Positions 9,054 through 17,731 of a stretch of 64,000 nt of DNA are shown one piece after another (the first letter of the stretch is position 1; each line of letters opens with the position of its first letter). The position numbers and the translations under genes are program-made. Source of the stretch: Dichotomicrobium thermohalophilum (GTDB lineage Bacteria; Pseudomonadota; Alphaproteobacteria; Rhizobiales; Rhodomicrobiaceae); contig NZ_QXDF01000001.1 in the NCBI RefSeq assembly GCF_003550175.1, forward strand, positions 1,698,501 through 1,762,500, written 5' to 3'. The notes below the pieces were generated by a model, which did no database searches, had not been told where the DNA came from, and was given only the letters and a program-made list of their open reading frames with translations.

Positions 9054-10589
9054 TTGTCGAACCCGGAGATCGCGTTCGCTTCACTCGATGCAGAGCCCAG
9101 CGGGACGGTCATCGTCACGGCCGGCGATAACGCACGGCTGTCACCGACCGCTGCGAAACTGGACAACGCCTCGGCCGGCGTGCTCACGCGCGCGGCGGGC
9201 ATCTCCAAATTCAAGGGCAAAAACAAGACGGCCGTGAACCTGCTGGCGCCTGCCGGCCTTGATGCGATCGAGCGGCTCGTGGTCGTCGGAACTGAGGGGA
9301 TCAGCGACGATCCTTCTCAGGAGTGGATTGACCTCGGGGGCTTCATCCGCGGCAAGATCGACCCGGATGTCGAGCAGGCCGACCTGTGGCTGGAGGCAAG
9401 CGACGGCAGCACCCTGGGTGCCGAGCACGTCGCGAATGTTGCGCTCGGCCTTGTTCTGCGCGGTTATGAATTCACGAAATACAAGAGCAAGAAAAAAACC
9501 GGCGCAGACAGCAACGGCGAAGAAAAAGGCGAGCCATCGCTGGCGCGCGTTGTGATCCATTGTGACGCCCCGGACGCCGCCGAAGCCGCGTTCGCCCCGA
9601 TGCGCGCGATCTCCGAAGGCGTCTATCTCGCGCGCGATCTGGTCAACGAGCCGCCGAACGAGCTTGGACCCGAGCAGTTCGCCGAGCGGGCCCGTGCGCT
9701 GGCCGATTATGGCGTCGAGGTGGACGTTCTTGACGAGGATCGGATGCGCGAACTCGGTATGGGCGCGCTTCTGGCTGTGGGGCAGGGCAGCGTACGCCCG
9801 AGTCGGCTGGTCACACTGCGCTGGCGGGGCAAAGGTGCGCCGGAAGGCCCGCCGACAATATTCGTCGGCAAAGGCGTGTGCTTCGATACCGGCGGGGTCT
9901 CGATCAAGCCGGCTCAAGGCATGGAGGACATGAAGGGCGACATGGGCGGCGCCGCCTGCGTGGCCGGTCTGCTTCTAGCGCTGGCCAAAGAAAAGGCGCC
10001 GGTGGACGTCGTCGGCGTGCTCGGGCTGACCGAGAACATGGTAAGCGGCTCCGCGCAGCGCCCAAGCGATATCGTCAAGTCGATGTCCGGTCAGACCATA
10101 GAAGTCCTTAACACCGATGCGGAAGGGCGCATGGTGCTGGCCGATGCCATGTGGTATGCGCAGGAAACCTGGAAGCCGAAGCGGATCGTCACGCTGGCGA
10201 CGCTGACCGGAGCGATCATCGTCGCGCTTGGCCACGAATATGCCGGTCTCTACGCGAATGACGACGCACTTTGCAACGCGCTGCTTGATGCGGGTGCCCA
10301 GACCGACGAGAAAGTCTGGCGCATGCCATTGTCCAAGAAATACGACAAGCTGATCGACTCCAAGGTCGCCGACATGAAGAATATTGGCGGGCGCTGGGCT
10401 GGATCGATCACTGCGGCGCAGTTCCTTCAGCGTTTCGTGCAGGACGACGTGTGCTGGGCGCATATCGACATCGCCGGCACGGCATTCTCCGCGCCGTCGA
10501 CCGATATCAACCGGAGCTGGGGCGCTGGCTTCGGCGTGCGTCTACTGGAACGCATGCTGATGAACGAGGCACAAACCGGCGGCGCCTGA
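9054..10589 (+). CDS. pepA: Leucyl aminopeptidase (M17 family)
   Basis: Two-metal cytosolic aminopeptidase releasing N-terminal residues from peptides. The M17 signature NTDAEGR is near residue 352, and GKGVCFDTGGVSIKP supplies metal and active-site residues. I place the start at TTG 9054 (then SNPEIAFASL) because GGAGCAGGA lies just before it and the protein then begins as rhizobial PepA proteins do; ATG 9021 is in frame but has no visible ribosome binding site. A lysine-rich insert (YKSKKKTGADSNGEEKG) sits between the N-terminal and catalytic domains. It is divergent from lptF. Confidence 0.94.
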   Translation: MSNPEIAFASLDAEPSGTVIVTAGDNARLSPTAAKLDNASAGVLTRAAGISKFKGKNKTAVNLLAPAGLDAIERLVVVGTEGISDDPSQEWIDLGGFIRGKIDPDVEQADLWLEASDGSTLGAEHVANVALGLVLRGYEFTKYKSKKKTGADSNGEEKGEPSLARVVIHCDAPDAAEAAFAPMRAISEGVYLARDLVNEPPNELGPEQFAERARALADYGVEVDVLDEDRMRELGMGALLAVGQGSVRPSRLVTLRWRGKGAPEGPPTIFVGKGVCFDTGGVSIKPAQGMEDMKGDMGGAACVAGLLLALAKEKAPVDVVGVLGLTENMVSGSAQRPSDIVKSMSGQTIEVLNTDAEGRMVLADAMWYAQETWKPKRIVTLATLTGAIIVALGHEYAGLYANDDALCNALLDAGAQTDEKVWRMPLSKKYDKLIDSKVADMKNIGGRWAGSITAAQFLQRFVQDDVCWAHIDIAGTAFSAPSTDINRSWGAGFGVRLLERMLMNEAQTGGA

Positions 10590-10689
10590 GGCCCGCATGG
10601 TGAAATTTTCCATAATGTGTCTTATGCGAATCGCGGAACACCGGGTAACCGGCGATTAACCAGCCGGGTCGGCGCGATCGGAGGACGTC

Positions 10690-11553
10690 ATGGCGCGCGG
10701 TAAGGACGACAGCGATAAGCCCGGCGATCCGTCCGATCTGGTGGCTGCGGCCGAGACGCCGATCCAGCGGCTGCGCGCCGTGATGGCGGCTCTCCGCGAC
10801 CCCGAGGCCGGTTGCCCCTGGGACCGGGAGCAGAGCTTTGCGACCATTGCCCCCTACACGATCGAGGAAGCCTACGAGGTGGCAGAAGCCATCGCCCGCG
10901 AGGACATGGCCGAGTTGCGCGAGGAACTGGGCGATCTGCTGTTTCAGGTCGTCTATCACGCGCAGCTGGCCGAGGAGCGTGGCGCTTTCGATTTCGACGA
11001 TGTTGCCGGCACCGTCGCGGACAAGATGATCCGTCGGCATCCGCACGTTTTTGGTGAATACCGCGCCGAAAGTGCTGCCGAGGTCGGCGGCCTCTGGGAA
11101 GAAATGAAAAGACGCGAACGCGCCGAGAAAGGGCGGGCCGCGCCGGAAAGCGTTCTCGATGAGATCCCGCTCGCCCTGCCCGGCCTTACGCGCGCCTGGA
11201 AGCTGCATCGAAAGGCCGCGCGCGCCGGCTTCGACTGGTCATCGCCGCAGCAGGTTTTCGCCAAGATCCGCGAGGAGCTGGACGAGCTGGAAGCCGAGAT
11301 CGTCGCCGGCGAGCCGGCCGAGCGCGTCGCGGACGAACTCGGCGACGTCCTTTTCACCGTGACGCGGCTCGCCGGCTTCGTCGATCAGGACCCGGAAGCC
11401 ATCATGCGCGCCGCGCAGCGCAAGTTCACCCGCCGTTTCAAATACATGGAGGCGCGGTTGCGCGAAGCCGGCCGAGCGATGTCAGACGCCTCGATGGATG
11501 AACTTGAGGACCTCTGGCACGCTGCCAAGCGCGCAGAGAAAGTCGAAGGTTGA
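10690..11553 (+). CDS. mazG: Nucleoside triphosphate pyrophosphohydrolase MazG
   Basis: Hydrolyses (d)NTPs to monophosphates and pyrophosphate; in E. coli it limits mutagenic nucleotides and affects ppGpp decline. It has 287 residues and the classic tandem arrangement. The first MazG domain opens with LRDPEAGCPWDREQ and has EEAYEV and EELGDLLFQ metal motifs; the second has EELDELEAEI and DELGDVLFTV. A GGAGG site precedes the ATG. It follows pepA by 100 bases and converges on hflX with a 12-base gap. Confidence 0.96.
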   Translation: MARGKDDSDKPGDPSDLVAAAETPIQRLRAVMAALRDPEAGCPWDREQSFATIAPYTIEEAYEVAEAIAREDMAELREELGDLLFQVVYHAQLAEERGAFDFDDVAGTVADKMIRRHPHVFGEYRAESAAEVGGLWEEMKRRERAEKGRAAPESVLDEIPLALPGLTRAWKLHRKAARAGFDWSSPQQVFAKIREELDELEAEIVAGEPAERVADELGDVLFTVTRLAGFVDQDPEAIMRAAQRKFTRRFKYMEARLREAGRAMSDASMDELEDLWHAAKRAEKVEG

Positions 11554-11565
11554 GCGCGCTTTATG

Positions 11566-12807
11566 CTACTCAGCGGCGGCGCGGTAATCGCCCTCCGGCG
11601 TTTCGTCCCCGAAGTGCGCGGCCAGTCGCGCGAGCAGATCGGAAATGCCCTCCCCGGTCGTTGCGGAAGTCAGCACGGGAGCGGCTTCGCGGCGCAGCGC
11701 CTGGTTGGCCAACGCCGCATGATCCTCGGGCGAAAGCAGATCGGCCTTGTTCCAGACCTCGATGACCCGGCCCGCGCCGGGCGACGGATCAATGCCCAGC
11801 TCTTGAAGCACGGCCTCCACGTCCTGCTTCTGCGACTGGGTCTGCTCTGCCGAGATGTCGCGCACATGCAGGATCACATCCGCTTCAATGACCTCCTCCA
11901 GCGTGGCGCGAAAGGCGGCGACCAGCGTCGTCGGCAGATCGGCGATGAACCCCACGGTGTCGGAAAGTATCGCGGTCTGCCCGTCAGGAAGGCGCACTGC
12001 GCGCATGGTCGGGTCGAGCGTAGCGAAAAGCTGGTCCTTGGCGGCGACCCCCTCCCCGGTGAGGCGGTTGAACAGCGTGGACTTGCCCGCGTTCGTATAG
12101 CCAACGAGCGCGACCACCGGATTGGAACTGCGCCTGCGCCCTTCGCGATGCAGCCCCCGCGTGCGCCGGACGTCCGCGAGCTTGCGGCGGATCACGTCGA
12201 TACGGCCCTGAATTTGCCGCCGGTCCGCCTCGATTTGCCGCTCGCCAGGACCGCCCATGAAGCCGCGGCCGCCGCGCTGGCGCTCGAGGTGGGTCCAGGA
12301 GCGCACGAGCCGCGACTTCTGGTAGCTGAGATGTGCGAGTTCGACCTGTAGGCGACCTTCCTTGGTCTGCGCGCGCTCGCCGAAAATCTCCAGGATCAGA
12401 CCTGTGCGGTCCAGCACCTTGGCGTTCCAGGCGCGCTCCAGGTTGCGCTGCTGCACTGGCGAGAGCGGATGATCAACGATCACCACCTGCGCGCCCGACT
12501 GTGCAACCAGTTCGCGTACCTCTTCCACCTTGCCGCCACTCAAAAGCGTGTCGGGCCGAGGCCGGGAAACCGGCACGATCAGGTTCTGCGCCACGCGGAG
12601 GCCGATCGCGCGTGCCAGGCCGACCGCTTCATCCAGCCGAGCCTGCGGATCGCTTGTGCGGCCTGCCCCGCGAGGGCCCTTGAGCGCCGGCGCCAGCACG
12701 ACCGCATCGGTCCGCGCCTTGGCGGTCGACATCGGCTCGGGCTGTTTGCGACGCCGGCGGGCCGCGCTGTCATTCGTTTTGGATGTCGTGTTCGTAGCCT
12801 TCCTCAC
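11566..12807 (-). CDS. hflX: Ribosome-associated GTPase HflX
   Basis: Translational GTPase that binds the 50S subunit and splits stalled ribosomes under stress. It has 413 residues. The N-terminal HflX domain carries [15 protein letters not shown] (about 179-193). The G domain has GYTNAGKST (G1, about 236-244), DTVGF (G3) and NKAD (G4). The start is GTG, whose GTGA overlaps the hfq stop, so translation is coupled to hfq. The basic N-terminal stretch is poorly conserved; MSTAKART 25 codons downstream is an alternative start. Confidence 0.95.
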   Translation of the reverse strand: MRKATNTTSKTNDSAARRRRKQPEPMSTAKARTDAVVLAPALKGPRGAGRTSDPQARLDEAVGLARAIGLRVAQNLIVPVSRPRPDTLLSGGKVEEVRELVAQSGAQVVIVDHPLSPVQQRNLERAWNAKVLDRTGLILEIFGERAQTKEGRLQVELAHLSYQKSRLVRSWTHLERQRGGRGFMGGPGERQIEADRRQIQGRIDVIRRKLADVRRTRGLHREGRRRSSNPVVALVGYTNAGKSTLFNRLTGEGVAAKDQLFATLDPTMRAVRLPDGQTAILSDTVGFIADLPTTLVAAFRATLEEVIEADVILHVRDISAEQTQSQKQDVEAVLQELGIDPSPGAGRVIEVWNKADLLSPEDHAALANQALRREAAPVLTSATTGEGISDLLARLAAHFGDETPEGDYRAAAE

Positions 12808-13046
12808 TCTTTCTCTTCGGTCTCCGACAAGTTCACGGGCTGAGTCGGCATGATGGTCGATATGGCGTGTTTGTAAACCAGTTGGGAGTGCCCGTCACGC
12901 CGCAACAGCACGCAAAAATTATCAAACCAGGTCACGATGCCTTGCAGTTTGACTCCGTTGATCAAAAACACCGTCAGGGGCACCTTGTTCTTTCTTACAT
13001 GATTGAGAAACGTGTCCTGCAGGGTTTGACCGCGATCTGAAGCCAT
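12804..13046 (-). CDS. hfq: RNA chaperone Hfq
   Basis: Hexameric Sm-like protein that pairs small RNAs with mRNAs. It has 80 residues, compact as usual in alphaproteobacteria. Sm1 covers [20 protein letters not shown] and Sm2 includes [13 protein letters not shown]; the proximal-face YKHA motif is intact. The C-terminal tail is very short and acidic (SETEEKE). hflX overlaps its stop by 4 bases. A 265-base AT-richer gap separates it from trkH, consistent with its own promoter. Confidence 0.98.
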   Translation of the reverse strand: MASDRGQTLQDTFLNHVRKNKVPLTVFLINGVKLQGIVTWFDNFCVLLRRDGHSQLVYKHAISTIMPTQPVNLSETEEKE

Positions 13047-13203
13047 AACGTGTTTTTCCGCTTTTTTGTTGGCGCGGCCTTGAGACCGCTTGTTTAACGT
13101 ATCCGAACCCGTCGATGGAAATCAGGAAGCCGGAATAGGAAAAGCGCGTTCTTCCTCCATTTGTTGCCTTCTTCGCGCCGCTTGCTCTCGCGGGCCTCTT
13201 GGT

Positions 13204-13232
13204 TAGGTAGGTATGCCACGAGATTTCGACAA
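13204..13232 (-). promoter_or_regulatory. Candidate promoter for hfq-hflX
   Basis: Read on the minus strand, TTGTCG (13232-13227) is followed after 17 bases by TACCTA (13209-13204). It would give a 5' leader of about 150 bases before hfq. The match is modest; support comes mainly from its place in the 265-base gap between trkH and hfq. Confidence 0.3.
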
Positions 13233-13311
13233 ATAGATTACGTTTGTTTTGCACGTTTGGAGCAGCGCGCCACGCCATTTGTCCGAATTTGCGCGTCCCG
13301 AGCCGATGGAC

Positions 13312-14781
13312 CTATTCCCTCTGAAGCAAAAGTCGCGCCAAAGACAGCACGGCCAGCAGCTCCATCCGCCCAAGGATCATCGCGGCCGACATCAGCAGAT
13401 GCGCCACGGGGCTCATCTCCCAGATGGTCGGCGCATCGGCGGACAGATGCGCAAGCCGTCCGATTTCGTAGAAAGGCCCGGCATTGCTCAGCGCCGTGAC
13501 AGCGGCCAGCATCGCTGCTTCAAAGCCGATTCCGGTCGCTGACAGCATGAGGATCAGAAGCGCGAGCACCAGCATGGTCAGGAAGAACAGCGCCCAGATC
13601 GTCCCGATGGTGACCTGCCGCAGTGCCCCGGCGGTGCGCACTGTCGGGTGAATGCTGTGAGGAAAAAGCAGGAGATTCAGTTCGTTGTAGGACTGCGAAA
13701 GCATCATCACCAGCCGCGATACCTTGATGCCGCCCGCCGTGGACAGCCGCCCTGCCCCGATTGCGCAGACCAGCACGATCAGTACGAACGGGATCAGCGC
13801 AAAGGCTTCCTCGCTTATCGGAAAGCCGGTGGTGGTCACGAGCGACGCCGCCGCCGCCAGGCCGAGCGAGACGTATTGGAACCAGGCCGCGTCGATCGCC
13901 GGAAAGCGCAGCCAGAGCAATGTCGTGACCACCACGCCTCCGAACAGTATCGCCAGCAGGACGTAGATCGGCTCGCGGCTCGCCCCGGCCGAGGCAAAGC
14001 GGCCGCCGAGCAAGGTGTGCGTCCAGAAAATGCTCACCGCTCCAAGGAACATGAAAACCGCAAGCACCAATTCGGCGCCCACCGAGCCGTAAAGCGCGAT
14101 GGTGCCGTCGCGCGGCATGAAACCACCGGTTGAAACCGTCGAGAGCGCCAGGCAAAGCGCATCGAAGGCTGGGATATTGGCGAACAGCAGCAGGATCAGA
14201 CAGGCCACCGTCAGCCCGGCATAAAGCGGGAGGATCACACGCAGGGCGTAATTGGTCTGCTTGCGGCTGCCGCCAGCTTCGCTCACCCGCTCTGCCCGGC
14301 TCAACTCGAAGCCTTCCCCGCCATAGAGCGGCAAGAGGATCGCGATGGCGCTTACGAGCGTGAGCAGCCCGCCGGCCCACTGTAGGAGCGCGCGCCACAG
14401 GATCAGGCTCTGTGGGACATCGACGAGGCGCGGAAACGCGCTCGCGCCGGTGGTCGTGAAGGCGGAGACGGACTCGAACAGTGCCTCATGCCAGTCCATC
14501 GGCGTGAGGATCAGGAAAGGGAGCGCGGCAAAGATCGGAATGCCGGCCCAGGCGCACAGGAGGATCGTCAGCGCGTGCTTGCGATCAGCCACGATGGCCT
14601 GGCCGCCGAAGGCGGTGACGAGCGCGCCGCCGGCAAAGCCCGTGATGCCGCCTGTGAGCAGGAACGCATCCAGAGCCCCCGCCTCCGCGAGTGCGGCCGC
14701 CATCGCAACCGCTGGGAGCATGAGCGCGACAAGGCCGAGCAGGAGCCAACCGAGAATAAAGACGACGAGGGCGGCATTCAT
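13312..14781 (-). CDS. trkH: Potassium uptake protein TrkH
   Basis: Inner-membrane K+ translocating subunit of the Trk system. It has 489 residues and is almost entirely hydrophobic, with the repeated membrane-pore-membrane architecture of the TrkH/KtrB family. Pore-like glycine segments include SAFTTTGASAFP and STVSTGGFMPRDG. It follows trkA by 45 bases and is probably co-transcribed with it. TrkA would gate it through NAD(H) or nucleotide binding. Confidence 0.95.
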   Translation of the reverse strand: MNAALVVFILGWLLLGLVALMLPAVAMAAALAEAGALDAFLLTGGITGFAGGALVTAFGGQAIVADRKHALTILLCAWAGIPIFAALPFLILTPMDWHEALFESVSAFTTTGASAFPRLVDVPQSLILWRALLQWAGGLLTLVSAIAILLPLYGGEGFELSRAERVSEAGGSRKQTNYALRVILPLYAGLTVACLILLLFANIPAFDALCLALSTVSTGGFMPRDGTIALYGSVGAELVLAVFMFLGAVSIFWTHTLLGGRFASAGASREPIYVLLAILFGGVVVTTLLWLRFPAIDAAWFQYVSLGLAAAASLVTTTGFPISEEAFALIPFVLIVLVCAIGAGRLSTAGGIKVSRLVMMLSQSYNELNLLLFPHSIHPTVRTAGALRQVTIGTIWALFFLTMLVLALLILMLSATGIGFEAAMLAAVTALSNAGPFYEIGRLAHLSADAPTIWEMSPVAHLLMSAAMILGRMELLAVLSLARLLLQRE

Positions 14782-14826
14782 GGCCGGCCCGCCGGATATC
14801 CCTGCGCTGCGACGTCGTGCGCGCCG

Positions 14827-16203
14827 CTAGAAATAATCCAGGCTGACACGAAACAGCTGCTCCACTTCGTGCACACGGTCCTTGGTGGCGAAAATGACAA
14901 CCCGGTCATTGGCTTCGATCGTCGTGTCGGCCCTGGGCACCATCACCGTGCGGCCGCGGCGGATGCCCCCGATCCGGATACCGTCGGGAAGGTCGAGTTC
15001 GTTGAGCGCGCGCCCGACGAGGGGCGAGGTCGGCAGGGCCTCCGCGTCGATGACCTCCCCCGCCCCGTTGAGCACGGTCTGGACCGCGCGAATGCGCCCG
15101 CGCCGGACATGCTGGAGGATGCGCGAGACCGTCACGCCACGCGGGTTGATGAAGGCATCGATCCCTAGCGAGCGGACGATGGTCATGTAGCCGGTGTTGT
15201 TGATCAGGCACATGTTCCGCGCGGACCCGAGCCGCCCGGCGAGCACGCTCGCCAGGATGTTCACCTGGTCATCATTCGTGACCGCGACGATCATGTCCGC
15301 GCTCTCCACGCCGGCCTCGCGCAGTAGCTCCTCATCCAGTGCGCTGCCGTTGAGGACGATCGCGCGGTCGAGCTGCTCGGCGATGGCAACGGCGCGCTCG
15401 CGGTTGTGCTCGAGCACCTTGAGCCGGACATCGCGCTGCGTCTGCTCCAGACGGCGTGCGACGAACAGGCCGATATTGCCGCCGCCCGCGATGATGACGC
15501 GCTGGGCCCGGCGCTCCTCGTGGCCGAAGATCTTCATCACCCGCTCGGTCTGCGGCGCCAGCGTGGCAACATAGGCCTCGTCACCGGCGAGAAGCTGGTC
15601 GTCGCCGCGCGGCACGAAGAGCTTGCCGTCGCGGTAGACGCCGACGACGATCGCGGGAAGGTCCGGGAACAGCTCGCCCAGATGCTTGAGAGGCGTGTCG
15701 ATCACCGGGCAGTCGCTTTCACAACTTATGCCGAGCACCAGGATCTCGTTATCGCAGAAGCCAAGCACCTCGAACGCCCCTGGCATCCGCAAGCGGCGCA
15801 GGATCATCTCGCCGACCTCGATTTCCGGCGAGATTACGACGTCGATCGGCAGGTTCTCGCGCAGGAACAGGTCACTCCAGTGCGGGGCCAGGTAGCTCTG
15901 GGCGCGGACGCGTGCCACTTTGGTGGGCACGTCGAACAGCGAATGTGCCACCTGGCAGGCGACCATGTTCACCTCATCGGAATGCGTCACCGCGATGAGC
16001 ATGTCCGCGTCCCCTGCCCCCGCCTGATCGAGCACGTCGGGGTGGGAGGCGCTGCCCACGAAGCCGCGCACATCGAGCAGGTCGCCCATGCGCCTGACGA
16101 GGTTCGGGTCCTGATCAACGATGGAAACGTCGTTGTTCTCGGCGGACAGGCGCTCGGCAATCCCGAAGCCAACCTGACCTGCGCCGCAAATCAGAATGCG
16201 CAT
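14827..16203 (-). CDS. trkA: Trk system potassium transport regulator TrkA
   Basis: Cytoplasmic gating subunit of TrkH. It has 458 residues arranged as two RCK repeats. Each has an NAD-binding Rossmann fold (ICGAGQVGFGIAERL at residues 4-18, and IIAGGGNIGLFVARRL in the second half) followed by a TrkA_C ligand-binding domain. It sits between ntrX (130 bases upstream) and trkH. ntrYX-trkA linkage is a common alphaproteobacterial arrangement, but no functional dependence is shown here. Confidence 0.96.
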   Translation of the reverse strand: MRILICGAGQVGFGIAERLSAENNDVSIVDQDPNLVRRMGDLLDVRGFVGSASHPDVLDQAGAGDADMLIAVTHSDEVNMVACQVAHSLFDVPTKVARVRAQSYLAPHWSDLFLRENLPIDVVISPEIEVGEMILRRLRMPGAFEVLGFCDNEILVLGISCESDCPVIDTPLKHLGELFPDLPAIVVGVYRDGKLFVPRGDDQLLAGDEAYVATLAPQTERVMKIFGHEERRAQRVIIAGGGNIGLFVARRLEQTQRDVRLKVLEHNRERAVAIAEQLDRAIVLNGSALDEELLREAGVESADMIVAVTNDDQVNILASVLAGRLGSARNMCLINNTGYMTIVRSLGIDAFINPRGVTVSRILQHVRRGRIRAVQTVLNGAGEVIDAEALPTSPLVGRALNELDLPDGIRIGGIRRGRTVMVPRADTTIEANDRVVIFATKDRVHEVEQLFRVSLDYF

Positions 16204-16333
16204 GATGTGTTCCCGGCCGGCCCGGTGCAGGGCGTGGCATCTGCAACCGGGTGACGATGCGTCGGTTTACCGGAAACGCGGCGGCTTGTCAGCCCTTTAG
16301 CAGGCCGATCAAGCCGCGATGGTGTGAGGCGGG

Positions 16334-17731
16334 TTAGTGACGCGCAGGTGCGGTGCGTTCGCCAGCCGAAACGCCGAGTGCGCGAAGCTTGCGGTGCAGG
16401 GCCGAGCGCTCCATGCCGACGAACTCGGCCGTGCGGGAAATGTTGCCGCCGAAGCGGTTGATTTGCGCCATCAGGTACTCGCGCTCGAAGATTTCCCGGG
16501 CATCGCGCAGCGGCAGCGACATCAGATGCTCGCCACCCGAGCCGTTCGGCGAAAGCGGCGCGCCGGAGACAACGTCTTCAGGCAGCATTTCCGCGGTGAT
16601 CGGTTTATCCGGGTCTCCGCCGGTCAGGATCATGAGCCGCTCGACGACATTGCGGAGCTGGCGGACGTTGCCCGGCCAATCCTGCGACTGCAGCACGGCC
16701 ATCGCGTCGTCGCCAACCCGGCGCGGCGGGAGCCCGGTGGCGTTGCTGACCTGCTCGACGAAATGATTGACCAGAAGCGGAATGTCATCGCGCCGCTCAA
16801 CCAGGCCCGGCACGGTGAGCGGCACAACATTCAGCCGATGATAGAGGTCCTCCCGAAAGCGTCCGGCGCTCATCTCACCGTGGAGGTCGCGGCAGGTCGA
16901 GGAAACGATGCGCACATCAACATGCACCTTCGGCCCCCCGCCGACGCGCTGGAATTTCTGCTCGACCAGGACGCGCAACAGCTTGCCCTGGGTCTCCATC
17001 GGCATGTCGGCCACTTCGTCGATGTAAAGCGTGCCGCCATGCGCCTCTTCCAGCGCGCCCACCTTTCGCGGCGCCGCGCCATTGGCTTCCGTGCCGAAGA
17101 ATTCGACCTCGACGCGGTCCGGGGCCATCGCGGCGGCATTGACCGCCACGAATGGCGCGCCTGCCCTGTGCGAATGCGAATGCAGCACGCGCGCGGCCAG
17201 CTCCTTGCCGGAACCGGACGGGCCCGTGATCATGATCCGGCTGTTGGTGGCCGCCACGCGGTCGATCGACTGGCGGAGCTGGTTGATGGCGCTCGATTTG
17301 CCGATCAGCTCGAAACTGACGACGCTTTTCTCTTTCAGTTCGCGGTTCTCGCGCTTGAGCTTGGAGTTTTCCAGCGCCCGCGCCGTGACAAGCACGAGTC
17401 TGTCGGCCTTGAACGGCTTTTCGATGTAGTCATAGGCGCCGCGCTTGATCGCGGTGACCGCCGTTTCGATGTTGCCATGGCCCGAGATGATGACCACCGG
17501 AAGGTCCGGGTGCTGTGCCTTCACGCGCGAGAGGATTTCCAGCCCGTCGAGCTGGCTGCCCTGGAGCCAGATGTCCAGGATCAGCAGCGAGGGCTTGCGC
17601 TCCTCGATCGCGCTCAGGGCTTCCTGGCTGTTTGCGGCAAGCCGGGTCGTGTGTCCCTCGTCCTCGAGAATGCCGGAGACCAGTTCGCGGATGTCGGCTT
17701 CGTCATCGACGATGAGTATGTCAGATCCCAT
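16334..17731 (-). CDS. ntrX: Nitrogen regulation response regulator NtrX
   Basis: Response regulator partner of NtrY, 465 residues. The receiver domain has the phosphoacceptor aspartate near residue 53 (LLILDIW). An AAA+ domain with Walker A GPSGSGKE and a C-terminal Fis-type helix-turn-helix (ISRTAEFVGMERSALHRKLR) follow. The GAFTGA loop needed to contact sigma-54 is absent: the position reads FFGTEANGAAPRKVGAL. The start is ATG 17731, with GGGAG 7 bases before it. It overlaps the end of ntrY by 11 bases, so the two are translationally coupled. Confidence 0.94.
   Translation of the reverse strand: MGSDILIVDDEADIRELVSGILEDEGHTTRLAANSQEALSAIEERKPSLLILDIWLQGSQLDGLEILSRVKAQHPDLPVVIISGHGNIETAVTAIKRGAYDYIEKPFKADRLVLVTARALENSKLKRENRELKEKSVVSFELIGKSSAINQLRQSIDRVAATNSRIMITGPSGSGKELAARVLHSHSHRAGAPFVAVNAAAMAPDRVEVEFFGTEANGAAPRKVGALEEAHGGTLYIDEVADMPMETQGKLLRVLVEQKFQRVGGGPKVHVDVRIVSSTCRDLHGEMSAGRFREDLYHRLNVVPLTVPGLVERRDDIPLLVNHFVEQVSNATGLPPRRVGDDAMAVLQSQDWPGNVRQLRNVVERLMILTGGDPDKPITAEMLPEDVVSGAPLSPNGSGGEHLMSLPLRDAREIFEREYLMAQINRFGGNISRTAEFVGMERSALHRKLRALGVSAGERTAPARH

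Noticed and set aside
10590-10689. Small open frame or RNA between pepA and mazG
   Set aside because: The 100 bases contain only the mazG ribosome binding site and AT-rich promoter-like sequence; no reading frame or hairpin stands out.
12922-13278. Minus-strand open frame of 118 codons overlapping hfq and its upstream region
   Set aside because: It overlaps hfq in another frame, has no family resemblance, and most of it lies in the likely hfq promoter region.
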